Positions 26,142 to 34,795 are shown, counted from the first letter of the stretch. The stretch is DNA of 64,000 bases from Acidovorax sp. T1 (GCF_002176815.1 NZ_CP021648.1:558001-622000); one strand, 5' to 3'. Numbers and translations are program-made. Notes: generated by a model from the letters alone, not told the origin.

Positions 26142-27653
26142 ATGGAATTGTTTGACAACCTGGCGCTCGGCTTCGGCGTCGCCTTCACGTTTCAGAACCT
26201 CGTTTACTGCTTTGTCGGCTGCCTTTTGGGCACGCTGATCGGCGTGCTGCCTGGCATTGGCCCCGTGGCCACCATCGCCATGCTGCTGCCCGCCACCTAC
26301 GCGCTGCCGCCCGTGGCGGCGCTGATCATGCTGGCCGGCATCTATTACGGCGCGCAATACGGGGGCTCCACCACCGCCATTTTGGTGAATCTGCCGGGCG
26401 AATCGTCCTCGGTGGTGACCGTGATCGACGGCTACCAGATGGCGCGCAAGGGCCGGGCAGGGCCCGCGCTGGCGGCGGCTGGCCTGGGCTCGTTCTTCGC
26501 CGGTTGCGTGGGCACGCTGATCCTGGCGGCGTTTGCGCCACCGCTGACCGAAGTGGCCTTCAAGTTCGGCCCTGCTGAATACTTCTCGCTGATGACCCTG
26601 GGCCTGATCGGCGCCGTGGTGCTGGCCTCGGGCTCGCTGCTCAAGGCCGTGGGCATGATCGTGCTGGGTCTGCTGATTGGTCTGGTGGGTACCGACGTGA
26701 ACTCGGGCGTGGCCCGCTTCAGCTTTGACATTCCCGAGCTGACCGACGGCATCGGCTTCGTGACCATCGCCATGGGCGTGTTCGGTTATGGCGAAATCAT
26801 TGCCAACCTCTCGCGCCCCGAAGACGAGCGCGAGGTGTTCACGGCCAAGGTCGAGGGGCTGTTCCCCACGGCCCAGGACTTCAAGCGCATGTTCCCCGCG
26901 GTGCTGCGTGGCACGGCCCTGGGCTCTGCCCTGGGCATCCTGCCCGGCGGCGGTGCCTTGCTGTCGGCTTTTGCTGCCTACACCATTGAGAAGAAAACCA
27001 AGCTGCACCCCGGCGAAGTGCCCTTTGGCCAGGGCAACATCCGCGGCGTGGCTGCGCCTGAGGCTGCCAACAACGCGGGTTCGCAAACCTCGTTCATCCC
27101 GCTGCTGACGCTGGGCATTCCGCCCAACGCCGTGATGGCGCTGATGGTGGGTGCGATGACCATCCACAACATTCAGCCGGGTCCCCAGGTGATGACCAGC
27201 AACCCCGAGCTGTTCTGGGGCCTGATCGCCTCGATGTGGATCGGCAATGCCATGCTGGTGATCCTGAATCTGCCGCTGATCGGCATCTGGATCAAGCTGC
27301 TCACGGTGCCCTACCGCTGGCTGTACCCGTCCATCGTGCTGTTCTGCGCGGTGGGTGTGTATTCCACCAACAACAACACCTTTGACGTCTGGATGGTGGG
27401 TATCTTTGGTCTGATTGGCTACATCTTCCACAAGCTGGGCACCGAGCCTGCGCCCTTGCTGCTCGGCTTGATCCTGGGCCCGATGATGGAAGAAAACCTG
27501 CGCCGTGCGCTGCTGCTGTCGCGCGGCGACTGGAGCGTGTTTGTCACGCGTCCGCTGTCGGCCGGCCTGCTGGCGGCTGCTGCCCTGCTGCTCGTCATCG
27601 TGCTGCTGCCCGCCGTGAAGAACAAGCGCGAAGAGGCCTTCGTCGAAGACTGA
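26142..27653 (+). CDS. tctA: Tripartite tricarboxylate transporter, large membrane subunit TctA
   Basis: 503 residues with about 12 membrane helices. Family signatures include GVLPGIGPVATIAMLLP near the N-terminus, YYGAQYGGSTTAILVNLPGE, and the repeated half GILPGGGALLSAFAAYTIEK. It is the permease that imports carboxylates using an ion gradient once a Bug receptor delivers them. The strong terminator at about 27.7 kb ends the tctBA transcript. Substrate is unknown. Confidence 0.93.
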   Translation: MELFDNLALGFGVAFTFQNLVYCFVGCLLGTLIGVLPGIGPVATIAMLLPATYALPPVAALIMLAGIYYGAQYGGSTTAILVNLPGESSSVVTVIDGYQMARKGRAGPALAAAGLGSFFAGCVGTLILAAFAPPLTEVAFKFGPAEYFSLMTLGLIGAVVLASGSLLKAVGMIVLGLLIGLVGTDVNSGVARFSFDIPELTDGIGFVTIAMGVFGYGEIIANLSRPEDEREVFTAKVEGLFPTAQDFKRMFPAVLRGTALGSALGILPGGGALLSAFAAYTIEKKTKLHPGEVPFGQGNIRGVAAPEAANNAGSQTSFIPLLTLGIPPNAVMALMVGAMTIHNIQPGPQVMTSNPELFWGLIASMWIGNAMLVILNLPLIGIWIKLLTVPYRWLYPSIVLFCAVGVYSTNNNTFDVWMVGIFGLIGYIFHKLGTEPAPLLLGLILGPMMEENLRRALLLSRGDWSVFVTRPLSAGLLAAAALLLVIVLLPAVKNKREEAFVED

Positions 27654-27701
27654 GCCCCTTACCCCGTTCGCCGGTCCCGCAGCGCGGGCCCCGGCTGCAA
27701 G

Positions 27702-27733
27702 CACAGCGGCACCTTCGGGTGCCGTTGCTTTTT
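27702..27733 (+). terminator. Rho-independent terminator of tctBA
   Basis: The stem CGGCACC / GGTGCCG (27707-27713 and 27718-27724) around a TTCG loop is followed by a T-run at 27729-27733. This is a textbook terminator 50-80 bases after the tctA stop. Confidence 0.88.
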
Positions 27734-27793
27734 GGGGCGGTGACTCGGTGGAAAGGGCGAAGGCCCGGTACACAATGGCGCACCGAGGACCGC

Positions 27794-29089
27794 ATGCAAC
27801 CACCCAACCGCCCCACGCAGCACCCGCACCGGGTCATGCTGCACAACGAGATCCACGCCCGCCCGCCCGAGGCCCTGGCAGCACCGCTGGCCATTGCCCA
27901 CATCGTCATGCTGGCCGATGCGGCGGGCCGCGAAGCCAGCCGCGCCCATGTGGCGGCACTGCTGCGCGACCACCACATGGCGCTGCCCGATGCCCAGACC
28001 ACCCACTTGCGGATGGACCTGGGTGCTTTTCGGCTGCGCTGGGAGCTGCACACCGAGTTCGTCACCTGGACCTTCATGGTCCCGGCGTCCGCCGAGGCCT
28101 TTGGCGAGCGCGAGCCCACCAGCGCCATCGATGTGGTTCCACACGAATGGCTGGCCGCCCTGCCGGGCCATTGCCTGTGCAGCCTGAACCTGTGGGTGCT
28201 GCCCACGCAGCAGTTTGGCTCGGGCTCGCTGGTCAAGCATGTGCTGCACGAGGACACGCTGGTGGCCTCCACCGTGGCCGACGGGCATGGCGAGCTGTAC
28301 ACCGACTTTGCCATCCACGCCGATGGCTTCTCGCGCATGGTGCTGCTGGCGGGCGGCATGGCGCCGCGCCGCCTGGGCCGCCTGGTGCAGCGCCTGCTGG
28401 AGATCGAAACCTACCGCATGGCCGCCCTGCTGGGCCTGCCCGCCGCACGCGAGGCCACCACGGTGCTGGCCTTTGCCGAGCGCGAGCTGGCCGCGCTGGC
28501 CGATGCCATCCGCACCGCCAACCGCGATGCCGAGCCCGCGCTGCTCGACCGCCTGACCCGCCTGGCCGGGCAGGTGGAAAGCCAGTACGCAGCCACGCAC
28601 TCACGCTTTTCGGCCAGCAGCGCCTATTTTGAGCTGGTGGACCGCCGCATTCAGGACATCGCCGAATCGCGCCTGGCGGGCATGCAGACCATCCGCGAGT
28701 TCATGGACCGGCGCCTGACGCCCGCGCGCAGCACCTGCGAGTGGGCCACGCGGCGCCAGGATGCGCTGTCGCAGCGCGTCTCGCGCATGAGCAACCTGCT
28801 GCGCACGCGCGTCGAGATCGAGCAGCAGCAAAGCAGCCAGGCCCTGCTGGCCACCATGAACCAGCGCCAGGATCTGCAGCTGCAACTGCAGTCCACGGTG
28901 GAAGGCCTGTCGGTGGCGGCCATCACCTACTACATCGTCGGGCTGGTGAGCTACCTGGCCAAGGGCGCGCAAAAGCTGGGCTGGCCGCTGTCGTCCGAGA
29001 CCACGGCGGCCGTGGCGATTCCGGTGGTGGCGGTGGGCGTGTGGTGGTCGCTGCGGCGGCTGCACCACCGGGTGTTCCATGCCCATTGA
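27794..29089 (+). CDS. DUF3422 family protein with C-terminal membrane helices
   Basis: 431 residues from the ATG at 27794. The start MLHNEIHARPPEAL is the DUF3422 hallmark. A mostly helical cytoplasmic body (coiled-coil tendency around residues 240-370, with RRIQDIAESRLAGMQTIREF) leads to two C-terminal hydrophobic segments (AAITYYIVGLVSYLAKG and AAVAIPVVAVGVWWSL), so it is probably an inner-membrane protein. The function of the family is unknown. It is a single gene after the tctBA terminator. Confidence 0.85.
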   Translation: MQPPNRPTQHPHRVMLHNEIHARPPEALAAPLAIAHIVMLADAAGREASRAHVAALLRDHHMALPDAQTTHLRMDLGAFRLRWELHTEFVTWTFMVPASAEAFGEREPTSAIDVVPHEWLAALPGHCLCSLNLWVLPTQQFGSGSLVKHVLHEDTLVASTVADGHGELYTDFAIHADGFSRMVLLAGGMAPRRLGRLVQRLLEIETYRMAALLGLPAAREATTVLAFAERELAALADAIRTANRDAEPALLDRLTRLAGQVESQYAATHSRFSASSAYFELVDRRIQDIAESRLAGMQTIREFMDRRLTPARSTCEWATRRQDALSQRVSRMSNLLRTRVEIEQQQSSQALLATMNQRQDLQLQLQSTVEGLSVAAITYYIVGLVSYLAKGAQKLGWPLSSETTAAVAIPVVAVGVWWSLRRLHHRVFHAH

Positions 29090-29241
29090 GGCCCAGCGTG
29101 CCCTGGGCGTGCCGCCGATAATGGCCCCATGCCATCCGGCGACTGTCCTTGTATGCGGGCATCCGCTCGGTGGGCGGTGCAGGCCCTTGGGGGAGCGCGC
29201 TGCCGGTTTTTGAATGCGTTTGCGTGAGTTTTAAGTAAAAA

Positions 29242-29290
29242 GTGCCTACAGCCCTATCCCAGCCATCGCAAGCAGCTAGAAAAAATGTAG
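29242..29290 (+). repeat. Dispersed palindromic repeat, degenerate copy 5, at the start of an EamA gene
   Basis: GTGCCTACAGCCCTATCCCA then GCCATCGCAAGCAGCTAGAA resembles copy 3 (CCAGCCAGCGCAAGCAGCT) with the first arm decayed. It codes for the first 16 residues of the exporter gene if the GTG start is right. Confidence 0.45.
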
Positions 29291-30159
29291 CAACCGGCCT
29301 CTTGCTGGCGCTGTTCGGCGCCATCGCCTTCAGCGGCAAGGCCATCATCGTCAAGCTGGCCTACCGCCATGGCGTGGACGCGGTCACGCTCATCATGTAC
29401 CGCATGCTGTTCGCGCTGCCCATTTTTGCCGTCATGGCGTGGTGGGCCAGCCGGGGCAAGCCGCCTTTGTTGCGCCGCGACTGGCTGGGCGTGGCGGGCC
29501 TGGGCGTCACCGGCTACTACCTGGCCAGTTTTCTCGACTTTGCCGGGCTGGCCTACATCAGCGCCAGCCTGGAGCGGCTCATCCTGTACCTCAACCCCAC
29601 GCTGGTGATGATGCTCGGCTGGCTGCTGTATGGCCGCCGCATCCGCTGGGGCCAGGCGCTGGGCATGGCCATCAGCTACTGCGGCGTGGTGCTGGTGTTT
29701 GGCCTGGAGGCCCAACTGCAGGGCGCCGATGCGGCCTGGGGCACGCTGCTGGTGTTCTTGAGCGCCGTGAGCTATGCCATCTACCTTGTTTACAGCGGCG
29801 AGATGGTGCAGCGCATCGGCGCGCTGCGGCTGGTGGGCCTGGCCACCACGGTGGCCTGCCTGTGCTGCCTGCTGCAGTTCGTGCTGCTGCGGCCCCTGAG
29901 CGCTGCGGTGGTGGCGCCGGAGGTGATTTGGCTGTCGGTGCTCAACGCCACGCTGTGCACGGCGGCGCCGGTGCTGATGGTGATGATGGCCATCGAGCGC
30001 ATTGGCGCCGGCATGACTGCGCAGACCGGCATGGTGGGCCCGCTGTCCACCATCTTCATGGGGGTGTGGATTCTGGGCGAGCCCTTCACGCTGTGGGTGG
30101 CTGCGGGCACCGCGCTGGTGATGGCCGGCATCTTTGTGTTCACGCGCATGTCGCGCTGA
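29242..30159 (+). CDS. EamA/DMT-family transporter
   Basis: 305 residues with ten membrane helices in two EamA halves (the first begins LLLALFGAIAFSGKAIIVKL; the second begins WGTLLVFLSAVSYAIYLV). Members export or exchange small metabolites across the inner membrane; substrate unknown. The GTG at 29242 is the first start in frame but has no clear ribosome site. The first 17 residues come from a repeat copy, so the true start may differ. Confidence 0.82.
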   Translation: MPTALSQPSQAARKNVATGLLLALFGAIAFSGKAIIVKLAYRHGVDAVTLIMYRMLFALPIFAVMAWWASRGKPPLLRRDWLGVAGLGVTGYYLASFLDFAGLAYISASLERLILYLNPTLVMMLGWLLYGRRIRWGQALGMAISYCGVVLVFGLEAQLQGADAAWGTLLVFLSAVSYAIYLVYSGEMVQRIGALRLVGLATTVACLCCLLQFVLLRPLSAAVVAPEVIWLSVLNATLCTAAPVLMVMMAIERIGAGMTAQTGMVGPLSTIFMGVWILGEPFTLWVAAGTALVMAGIFVFTRMSR

Positions 30160-30248
30160 GGCGACGCGGGGGGTGCCCGACCGGGCTGCCAAGCCCCACT
30201 TATGATTTGAAACGGCTGCGTGTTGCAGCCAGTCATCGGGAGTTTTTT

Positions 30249-31079
30249 ATGGATATGGGTATCGCGGGCAAGTGGGCGCTGGTGTGTGGCGCCAGCAAAG
30301 GGTTGGGGTTTGGCTGCGCGCAGGCGCTGGTGCGCGAAGGGGTGAACGTGGTCATCAACGCGCGCAATGCCGATGCGCTGCAGTTGGCCGCTTCCAAATT
30401 AATAGCTGTTAGCGCAGACGCAGCAAGCGCAAGAGGTCAAAATGGCATAAAACCCATGGTACTGGCGGTGCCTGCCGACATCACCACCCCCGAAGGCCGG
30501 GCCGCCGTGTTTGCGGTGCCCGGCGGGCCGGGGCGCGACTTCGACATCGTGGTGACCAACGCGGGCGGACCGCCTACCGGCGACTTTCGCGACTGGGACC
30601 GCGACGCCTGGATCAAGGCGGTGGACGCCAACATGCTCACGCCCATCGAGCTCATCAAGGCCACGGTGGACGGCATGGCCGCGCGGGGCTTTGGCCGCAT
30701 CGTCAACATCACCTCCAGCGCGGTGAAGGCGCCGATTGACATCCTGGGCCTGTCCAATGGCGCGCGCAGCGGGCTCACCGGCTTTGTCGCCGGCGCCGCG
30801 CGCAGCAAGCTGGCGGCGCAGGGCGTGACCCTGAACAACCTGCTGCCCGGCAAGTTCGACACCGACCGCCTCGCCACCACGCTGGGCGCTGCGGCCACCA
30901 AGTCCGGCAAAAGCCTGGACGACGTGCGCCGCGCCCAGCAGGCGCAGATTCCGGCTGGCCGATTTGGCACCCCCGAAGAATTCGGCGCCATCTGCGCATT
31001 TTTGTGCAGCGTGCATGCGGGTTACATGACGGGCCAGAACCTGCTGGCCGACGGCGGCGCCTACCCTGGCACGTTCTGA
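30249..31079 (+). CDS. SDR-family oxidoreductase with atypical active site and repeat-coded insert
   Basis: 276 residues. The Rossmann motif is CGASKGLGFGCA (residues 13-24) and VVTNAGGPP is the NAG motif. The catalytic Ser is in NITSSAVK, but the expected YxxxK is replaced by LSNGARSGLTG, a pattern known from a 3-oxoacyl-ACP-reductase-like SDR branch lacking the full tetrad. Residues 50-66 (KLIAVSADAASARGQNG) are coded by a copy of the dispersed repeat in frame and enlarge the loop after the second strand. The start is ATG 30249. Substrate unknown. Confidence 0.85.
   Translation: MDMGIAGKWALVCGASKGLGFGCAQALVREGVNVVINARNADALQLAASKLIAVSADAASARGQNGIKPMVLAVPADITTPEGRAAVFAVPGGPGRDFDIVVTNAGGPPTGDFRDWDRDAWIKAVDANMLTPIELIKATVDGMAARGFGRIVNITSSAVKAPIDILGLSNGARSGLTGFVAGAARSKLAAQGVTLNNLLPGKFDTDRLATTLGAAATKSGKSLDDVRRAQQAQIPAGRFGTPEEFGAICAFLCSVHAGYMTGQNLLADGGAYPGTF
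30395..30445 (-). repeat. Dispersed palindromic repeat, copy 6, in frame in an SDR gene
   Basis: AAATTAATAGCTGTTAGCGC then AGACGCAGCAAGCGCAAGAG and GTCAAAATG: the repeat in reverse orientation. It keeps the reading frame and adds about 17 residues. Confidence 0.72.
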
Positions 31080-31098
31080 CAGCGTTGGGGGTGCTTTG

Positions 31099-31150
31099 TT
31101 TTTGATAGCTGCTTGCGCTTGCCCACAAAGCGCTGGCGGCTGTTTTTATT
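31099..31150 (-). repeat. Dispersed palindromic repeat, copy 7
   Basis: TTTTTGATAGCTGCTTGCGC then TTGCCCACAAAGCGCTGGCG lies between two convergent genes, in reverse orientation. Confidence 0.75.
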
Positions 31151-31159
31151 CAAAACCCT

Positions 31160-32059
31160 TCAGCGCCGCGACGACACCACAATCCCGCCCACGATCAGCG
31201 CAAACGCCACGGCGTGGTAGCCGCTGGGTGTCTCGCCCAGAAACGCGGCCGACAACAAGGCTGCAAACAGCGGCGTCAGGTTGGTAAAGAACCCGGCCAC
31301 TGCCGGCCCGGCCCGCTGCACGCCAATGCCCCAGCAGCGGTAGGCCGCCAGCGCCGGGCCGATGGCGATGAACAGCAGCGCCGCCGCCAGCGGCCAGCCC
31401 CATGCGATGTGCGTGTGCCCCGTGGCCCACTCGGCGCTGGCAAAGGCGCCCGACCAGGCCAGGCCAAACACCATCTGCCCGGTCAGGAAGGCCGCCCAGT
31501 CGCCGCGCAGGCTGGCGGGCTCGGTGGTGCGCACCAGCAGCCAGCTGTAGAACGACCACGCAATGGTGGCCAGCAGCATGAACAAGTCGCCCACCACCAG
31601 GCGCAACGCCAGCAGCTGGCTCCACTCACCGCGGCTGAGCACGGTGAGCACGCCCGCCATCGACAGGGTCGCGCCCGCCAGCTGCTGGCGGGTGACGGCC
31701 ACGCCAAAAAACAGCGCGCCCACCGCCAGCATCCACACCGGCATGCTGGAGCCCACCAGCGTCACGTTGATCGGTGTGGAGGTCTGCAGCGCCAGGTATT
31801 GCAGCGCGTTGTACAGGCCCACGCCCAGCAGCCCCAGCAGGGCAAAGCGCCGCCAGTGCGGCCACAGCGGGCTGCTTGGGCGCAGCACACGGTGCGTGAG
31901 CGGCAGCAGCAGCGCCAGGGCCAGCACCCAGCGCAAAAAGTTCAGGGTGATGGGCGGCACCAGGTCGTGCACCATGCGGCCCACCACGGCATTGCCGGCC
32001 CACAGCAGCGGCGCCGTCACCAGCAGCGCCGCGGTGCCGGGCGTCAGTCGTTGTGTCAT
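31160..32059 (-). CDS. EamA/DMT-family transporter
   Basis: 299 residues with ten membrane helices in two EamA repeats (TAALLVTAPLLWAGNAVVGR at the N-terminus; the second half begins GDLFMLLATIAWSFYSWLLV). It is an inner-membrane carrier of unknown substrate. It is divergent from the quinone oxidoreductase gene across 93 bases, and the start is ATG 32059. It is not closely similar to the EamA protein at 29242, so it is not a recent duplicate. Confidence 0.88.
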   Translation of the reverse strand: MTQRLTPGTAALLVTAPLLWAGNAVVGRMVHDLVPPITLNFLRWVLALALLLPLTHRVLRPSSPLWPHWRRFALLGLLGVGLYNALQYLALQTSTPINVTLVGSSMPVWMLAVGALFFGVAVTRQQLAGATLSMAGVLTVLSRGEWSQLLALRLVVGDLFMLLATIAWSFYSWLLVRTTEPASLRGDWAAFLTGQMVFGLAWSGAFASAEWATGHTHIAWGWPLAAALLFIAIGPALAAYRCWGIGVQRAGPAVAGFFTNLTPLFAALLSAAFLGETPSGYHAVAFALIVGGIVVSSRR

Positions 32060-32152
32060 GCCGCCACTGTAACGGCGCTGCGGCGGGCAAGGCTTGCAGA
32101 TTCATGGCAGGATGGCGCCCACTTTTCAAACCCATTACAGGAGACCGTTTTC

Positions 32153-33136
32153 ATGAGCCTTGCCGTCCAGATCCGCCAGCATGGCGGCCCCGAAGAACTC
32201 CACCTGGTTGACGTGGCCGTGGGGGAGCCCGGTCCGGGCGAAATCCGCATCCGCCACCATGCCATCGGCCTGAACTTCATCGACGTGTACCACCGCACGG
32301 GCCTGTACCCTTTGAGCATGCCCGCCACCATCGGCATGGAGGCCGCCGGCGTGGTCGAAGCCGTGGGCGAGGGCGTCACCCACCTGAAGGTGGGCGACCG
32401 CGCCGCCTATGCCAGCCAGCCCCCCGGCGCCTATTGCGAAGTGCGCGTGATGCCCGCCCAATGCGTGTGCCAGCTGCCCGACGCCATCAGCTTCGAGACC
32501 GGCGCGGCCATGATGCTCAAGGGCCTGACGGCGCAATACCTGCTGAAAAAGACGCTGCCCGTGCAAGGCCTGCAGGCTGGTGACTTTGTGCTGTTCCATG
32601 CCGCCGCCGGTGGCGTGGGCCTGATCGCCTGCCAGTGGGCCCGCGCCCTGGGCCTGCAGCTGATTGCCACCGCCGGCACCGATGCCAAGTGCCAGCTGGC
32701 GCTGGCCAATGGCGCGGCCCACGCCATCAATTACGCCACCGAAGACTTTGCCGCGCGCGTGAAAGAGATCACGGGTGGCAAGGGCGTGAAGGTGGTGTAC
32801 GACTCGGTGGGCAAGGACACCTGGGACAAGTCGCTAGCGTGCCTGCGGCCGTTTGGCCTGATGGCCAGCTTTGGCAATGCCTCCGGCCCGGTGCCGCCGT
32901 TCGCGCCGGGCTCGCTGGGCGCCAAGGGCTCGCTCTACGTCACGCGCCAGACGCTGTTCACCCACATCGCCACGCGCGAAGGCACGCAGGCCATGGCCGA
33001 CGACCTGTTCGCCGTGGTGGCCAGTGGCCAGGTCAAGATCCACATCGACCAGCGCTACCCGCTGGCCCAAGTGCAGCAGGCGCACCGTGACCTGGAAGCG
33101 CGCAAGACCACCGGCTCCACCATCCTCACGCTGTGA
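32153..33136 (+). CDS. qor: NADPH:quinone oxidoreductase (zeta-crystallin type MDR)
   Basis: 327 residues. The family is a zinc-free medium-chain dehydrogenase: NFIDVYHRTGLYP and IGMEAAGVVEAVGEGV in the catalytic domain, then the NADPH motif FHAAAGGVGLIACQWA (about residues 143-160) and VYDSVGKDT. It reduces quinones by one electron using NADPH in the cytoplasm. CAGGAGA precedes the ATG at 32153. The stop overlaps the GTG start of the Nudix gene. Confidence 0.9.
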   Translation: MSLAVQIRQHGGPEELHLVDVAVGEPGPGEIRIRHHAIGLNFIDVYHRTGLYPLSMPATIGMEAAGVVEAVGEGVTHLKVGDRAAYASQPPGAYCEVRVMPAQCVCQLPDAISFETGAAMMLKGLTAQYLLKKTLPVQGLQAGDFVLFHAAAGGVGLIACQWARALGLQLIATAGTDAKCQLALANGAAHAINYATEDFAARVKEITGGKGVKVVYDSVGKDTWDKSLACLRPFGLMASFGNASGPVPPFAPGSLGAKGSLYVTRQTLFTHIATREGTQAMADDLFAVVASGQVKIHIDQRYPLAQVQQAHRDLEARKTTGSTILTL

Positions 33137-33963
33137 CGCGGGCCGCCGCAGCATCTGCCACCGACTGGCTGGCCGCAGCCCGTGCGGCCGCCCGCCAGCC
33201 GCCCGTGCAAGCGCGCCAGCCGCTGTGGGTGGCGGGGCAGGCCGTGGGTTCGGTGGCGGCTGGGGTTTTGAGTCCAATCGACCTCTGGCGCTTATCTGAT
33301 AAGCGCTACCAGCTACTGAATCAGGAGCAATCGGGCGGACCGGTGTGGCACCTCGATGTGCCGCCCGACGCGGTCACACCCGCGCTGAACCTGCTGGCGC
33401 AGGCCCTGCGCGCCCAGGGCCAGTGCGGCCCCTGGCGCGACGAGCAACTGGCGGTGTGCAACGCCCAGGGCGAGCGGTTGGGCACCATCGAGCGCGGCGC
33501 CGTGCGCGTGCTGGGCATCGCCACGCGGGCCGTGCACCTGGTGGGCCGGGCGCCCGATGGCCGCATGTGGGTGCAGCAGCGCTCCCGTACCAAGCCCAAC
33601 AACCCGGGCATGTGGGACACGCTGATGGGCGGCATGGTCTCGGCCGCCGACACCCTGACGCAGGCGCTGGCGCGCGAAACCTGGGAGGAGGCGGGCTTGC
33701 GCTTGCCGCAGTTGCACGGCCCTGAACACGGCGGGCAGGTGGATTTCAGCCGCCCCAGCCGCGAGGGCGGCGGCGTGGGTTACATGGTTGAGCGCATCGA
33801 CTGGTTTCGCTGCACCGTGCCCGGCGGGCTGGAACCCCGCAACCAGGATGGCGAGGTGGAGCGCTTCGAGCTGTGGAGCCTGGCGCAGGTGCAAGAACGC
33901 ATGGCCGCGGGCGACTTCACGCTGGAGGCCGCGCTGGTGCTGGGCGCTTGCTTGGGTCTTTGA
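33133..33963 (+). CDS. DUF4743/Nudix hydrolase with repeat-coded segment
   Basis: 276 residues from GTG 33133, which overlaps the qor stop (GTGA). A DUF4743 N-terminal domain leads to a Nudix domain of the isopentenyl-diphosphate isomerase/thiamine-related type: GGMVSAADTLTQALARETWE then EAGL, the Nudix box with Asp in place of the first Glu. The metal-binding REx2EE part is intact. Such enzymes hydrolyse nucleoside or thiamine diphosphates; the substrate is not known here. Residues 50-62 (DLWRLSDKRYQLL) come from a dispersed repeat read in frame. Confidence 0.85.
   Translation: MTRAAAASATDWLAAARAAARQPPVQARQPLWVAGQAVGSVAAGVLSPIDLWRLSDKRYQLLNQEQSGGPVWHLDVPPDAVTPALNLLAQALRAQGQCGPWRDEQLAVCNAQGERLGTIERGAVRVLGIATRAVHLVGRAPDGRMWVQQRSRTKPNNPGMWDTLMGGMVSAADTLTQALARETWEEAGLRLPQLHGPEHGGQVDFSRPSREGGGVGYMVERIDWFRCTVPGGLEPRNQDGEVERFELWSLAQVQERMAAGDFTLEAALVLGACLGL
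33281..33318 (+). repeat. Dispersed palindromic repeat, copy 8, in frame in the Nudix gene
   Basis: ACCTCTGGCGCTTATCTGAT then AAGCGCTACCAGCTACTG has both arms of the palindrome complete and is open in the reading frame. Confidence 0.8.
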
Positions 33964-34006
33964 GAAGCCGTCTGCGGCAGGGCATCCTACTGCGCGGATC
34001 CGCCTT

Positions 34007-34678
34007 TCAGGCGTGCGTCACCCAGTCGGCATGCTCGCGCCCGTTCAGGTGCGGCAGGGTGTTGAAGGTCTGCAGCATCAGCCGCTTGGGCGACACGCTG
34101 AACTCCGTCACGGCGCTGTTGCGGATGCGCATGTTCAGCGCAATGGTCACCTCGGGCGCCGTGCCCAGCACCTCGCCCACCGCCGCCGCAATGGGGCCGC
34201 CGCTGCTCACCAGCAGCACGTTGTGCCCCGCGTGCTGGTGGCGCACATGGTCGAGTGCGGCGCGCACGCCGCCCGCAAACGCATCCCAGCTGGGCATGCC
34301 CTGCGGGCTGATCACGCCCGCCATCCATTGCGCCAGCGCGTCGCACAGCAGGCGGAAGTGCTGGCGGTAACGTTCGGGCGTATCGGGTTTGGGCAGTGGC
34401 TGGGGGTGGATGGCGCGGATGAGCGCCAGGCTGTCGTATTCGTTGAGGCCGGGCATCTGCAGCGGCTCGGGGGTGATCTGCAGGCCTTCGGCAATGCCTT
34501 CGAGCGTTTGCGTGTGGCGCCGCAGGGTGCCGGTGAGGATGGCGTCAAACGCCTGGCCCTGTGCGCGCCAGTGCTCGCCCAGGCGCACCGCCTGCTGGCG
34601 CCCGCGCGGGCTGAGTTGGTCGTAATCGTCCGCACCAAACGAGGCCTGGCCATGGCGCACAAGGTAAAGGGTTCCCAT
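34007..34678 (-). CDS. Histidine phosphatase family protein
   Basis: 223 residues. The phosphoglycerate-mutase-like active site is at the N-terminus, LYLVRHGQASFG, with the second His in LLVSSGGPIAA altered: the usual SHGG is SSGG, so the second catalytic His is missing. Other family marks are SPRGRQQAVRLGEHW and TGTLRRHTQTLEGI. It may act on a phosphomonoester or phosphoprotein, or be partly inactive. The start is ATG 34678. It is divergent from the IclR gene. Confidence 0.82.
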   Translation of the reverse strand: MGTLYLVRHGQASFGADDYDQLSPRGRQQAVRLGEHWRAQGQAFDAILTGTLRRHTQTLEGIAEGLQITPEPLQMPGLNEYDSLALIRAIHPQPLPKPDTPERYRQHFRLLCDALAQWMAGVISPQGMPSWDAFAGGVRAALDHVRHQHAGHNVLLVSSGGPIAAAVGEVLGTAPEVTIALNMRIRNSAVTEFSVSPKRLMLQTFNTLPHLNGREHADWVTHA

Positions 34679-34795
34679 GGCGCGATTGTGGCTTGCACAG
34701 GGCCTGCGCCCTTGTCGCTGGTGCGACTTGTGCTATCAAATAGTGAGCAAATTGACGCCGTGCGCTGGTGTGGCGGCCACCATCCCGTGGGTGGC

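Noticed and set aside
34731..34745. GCTATCAAATAGTGAGCAAA as another copy of the dispersed repeat
   Set aside because: Only the GCTATCAAATAG end is present and no palindrome arms are seen, so it cannot be told from chance.
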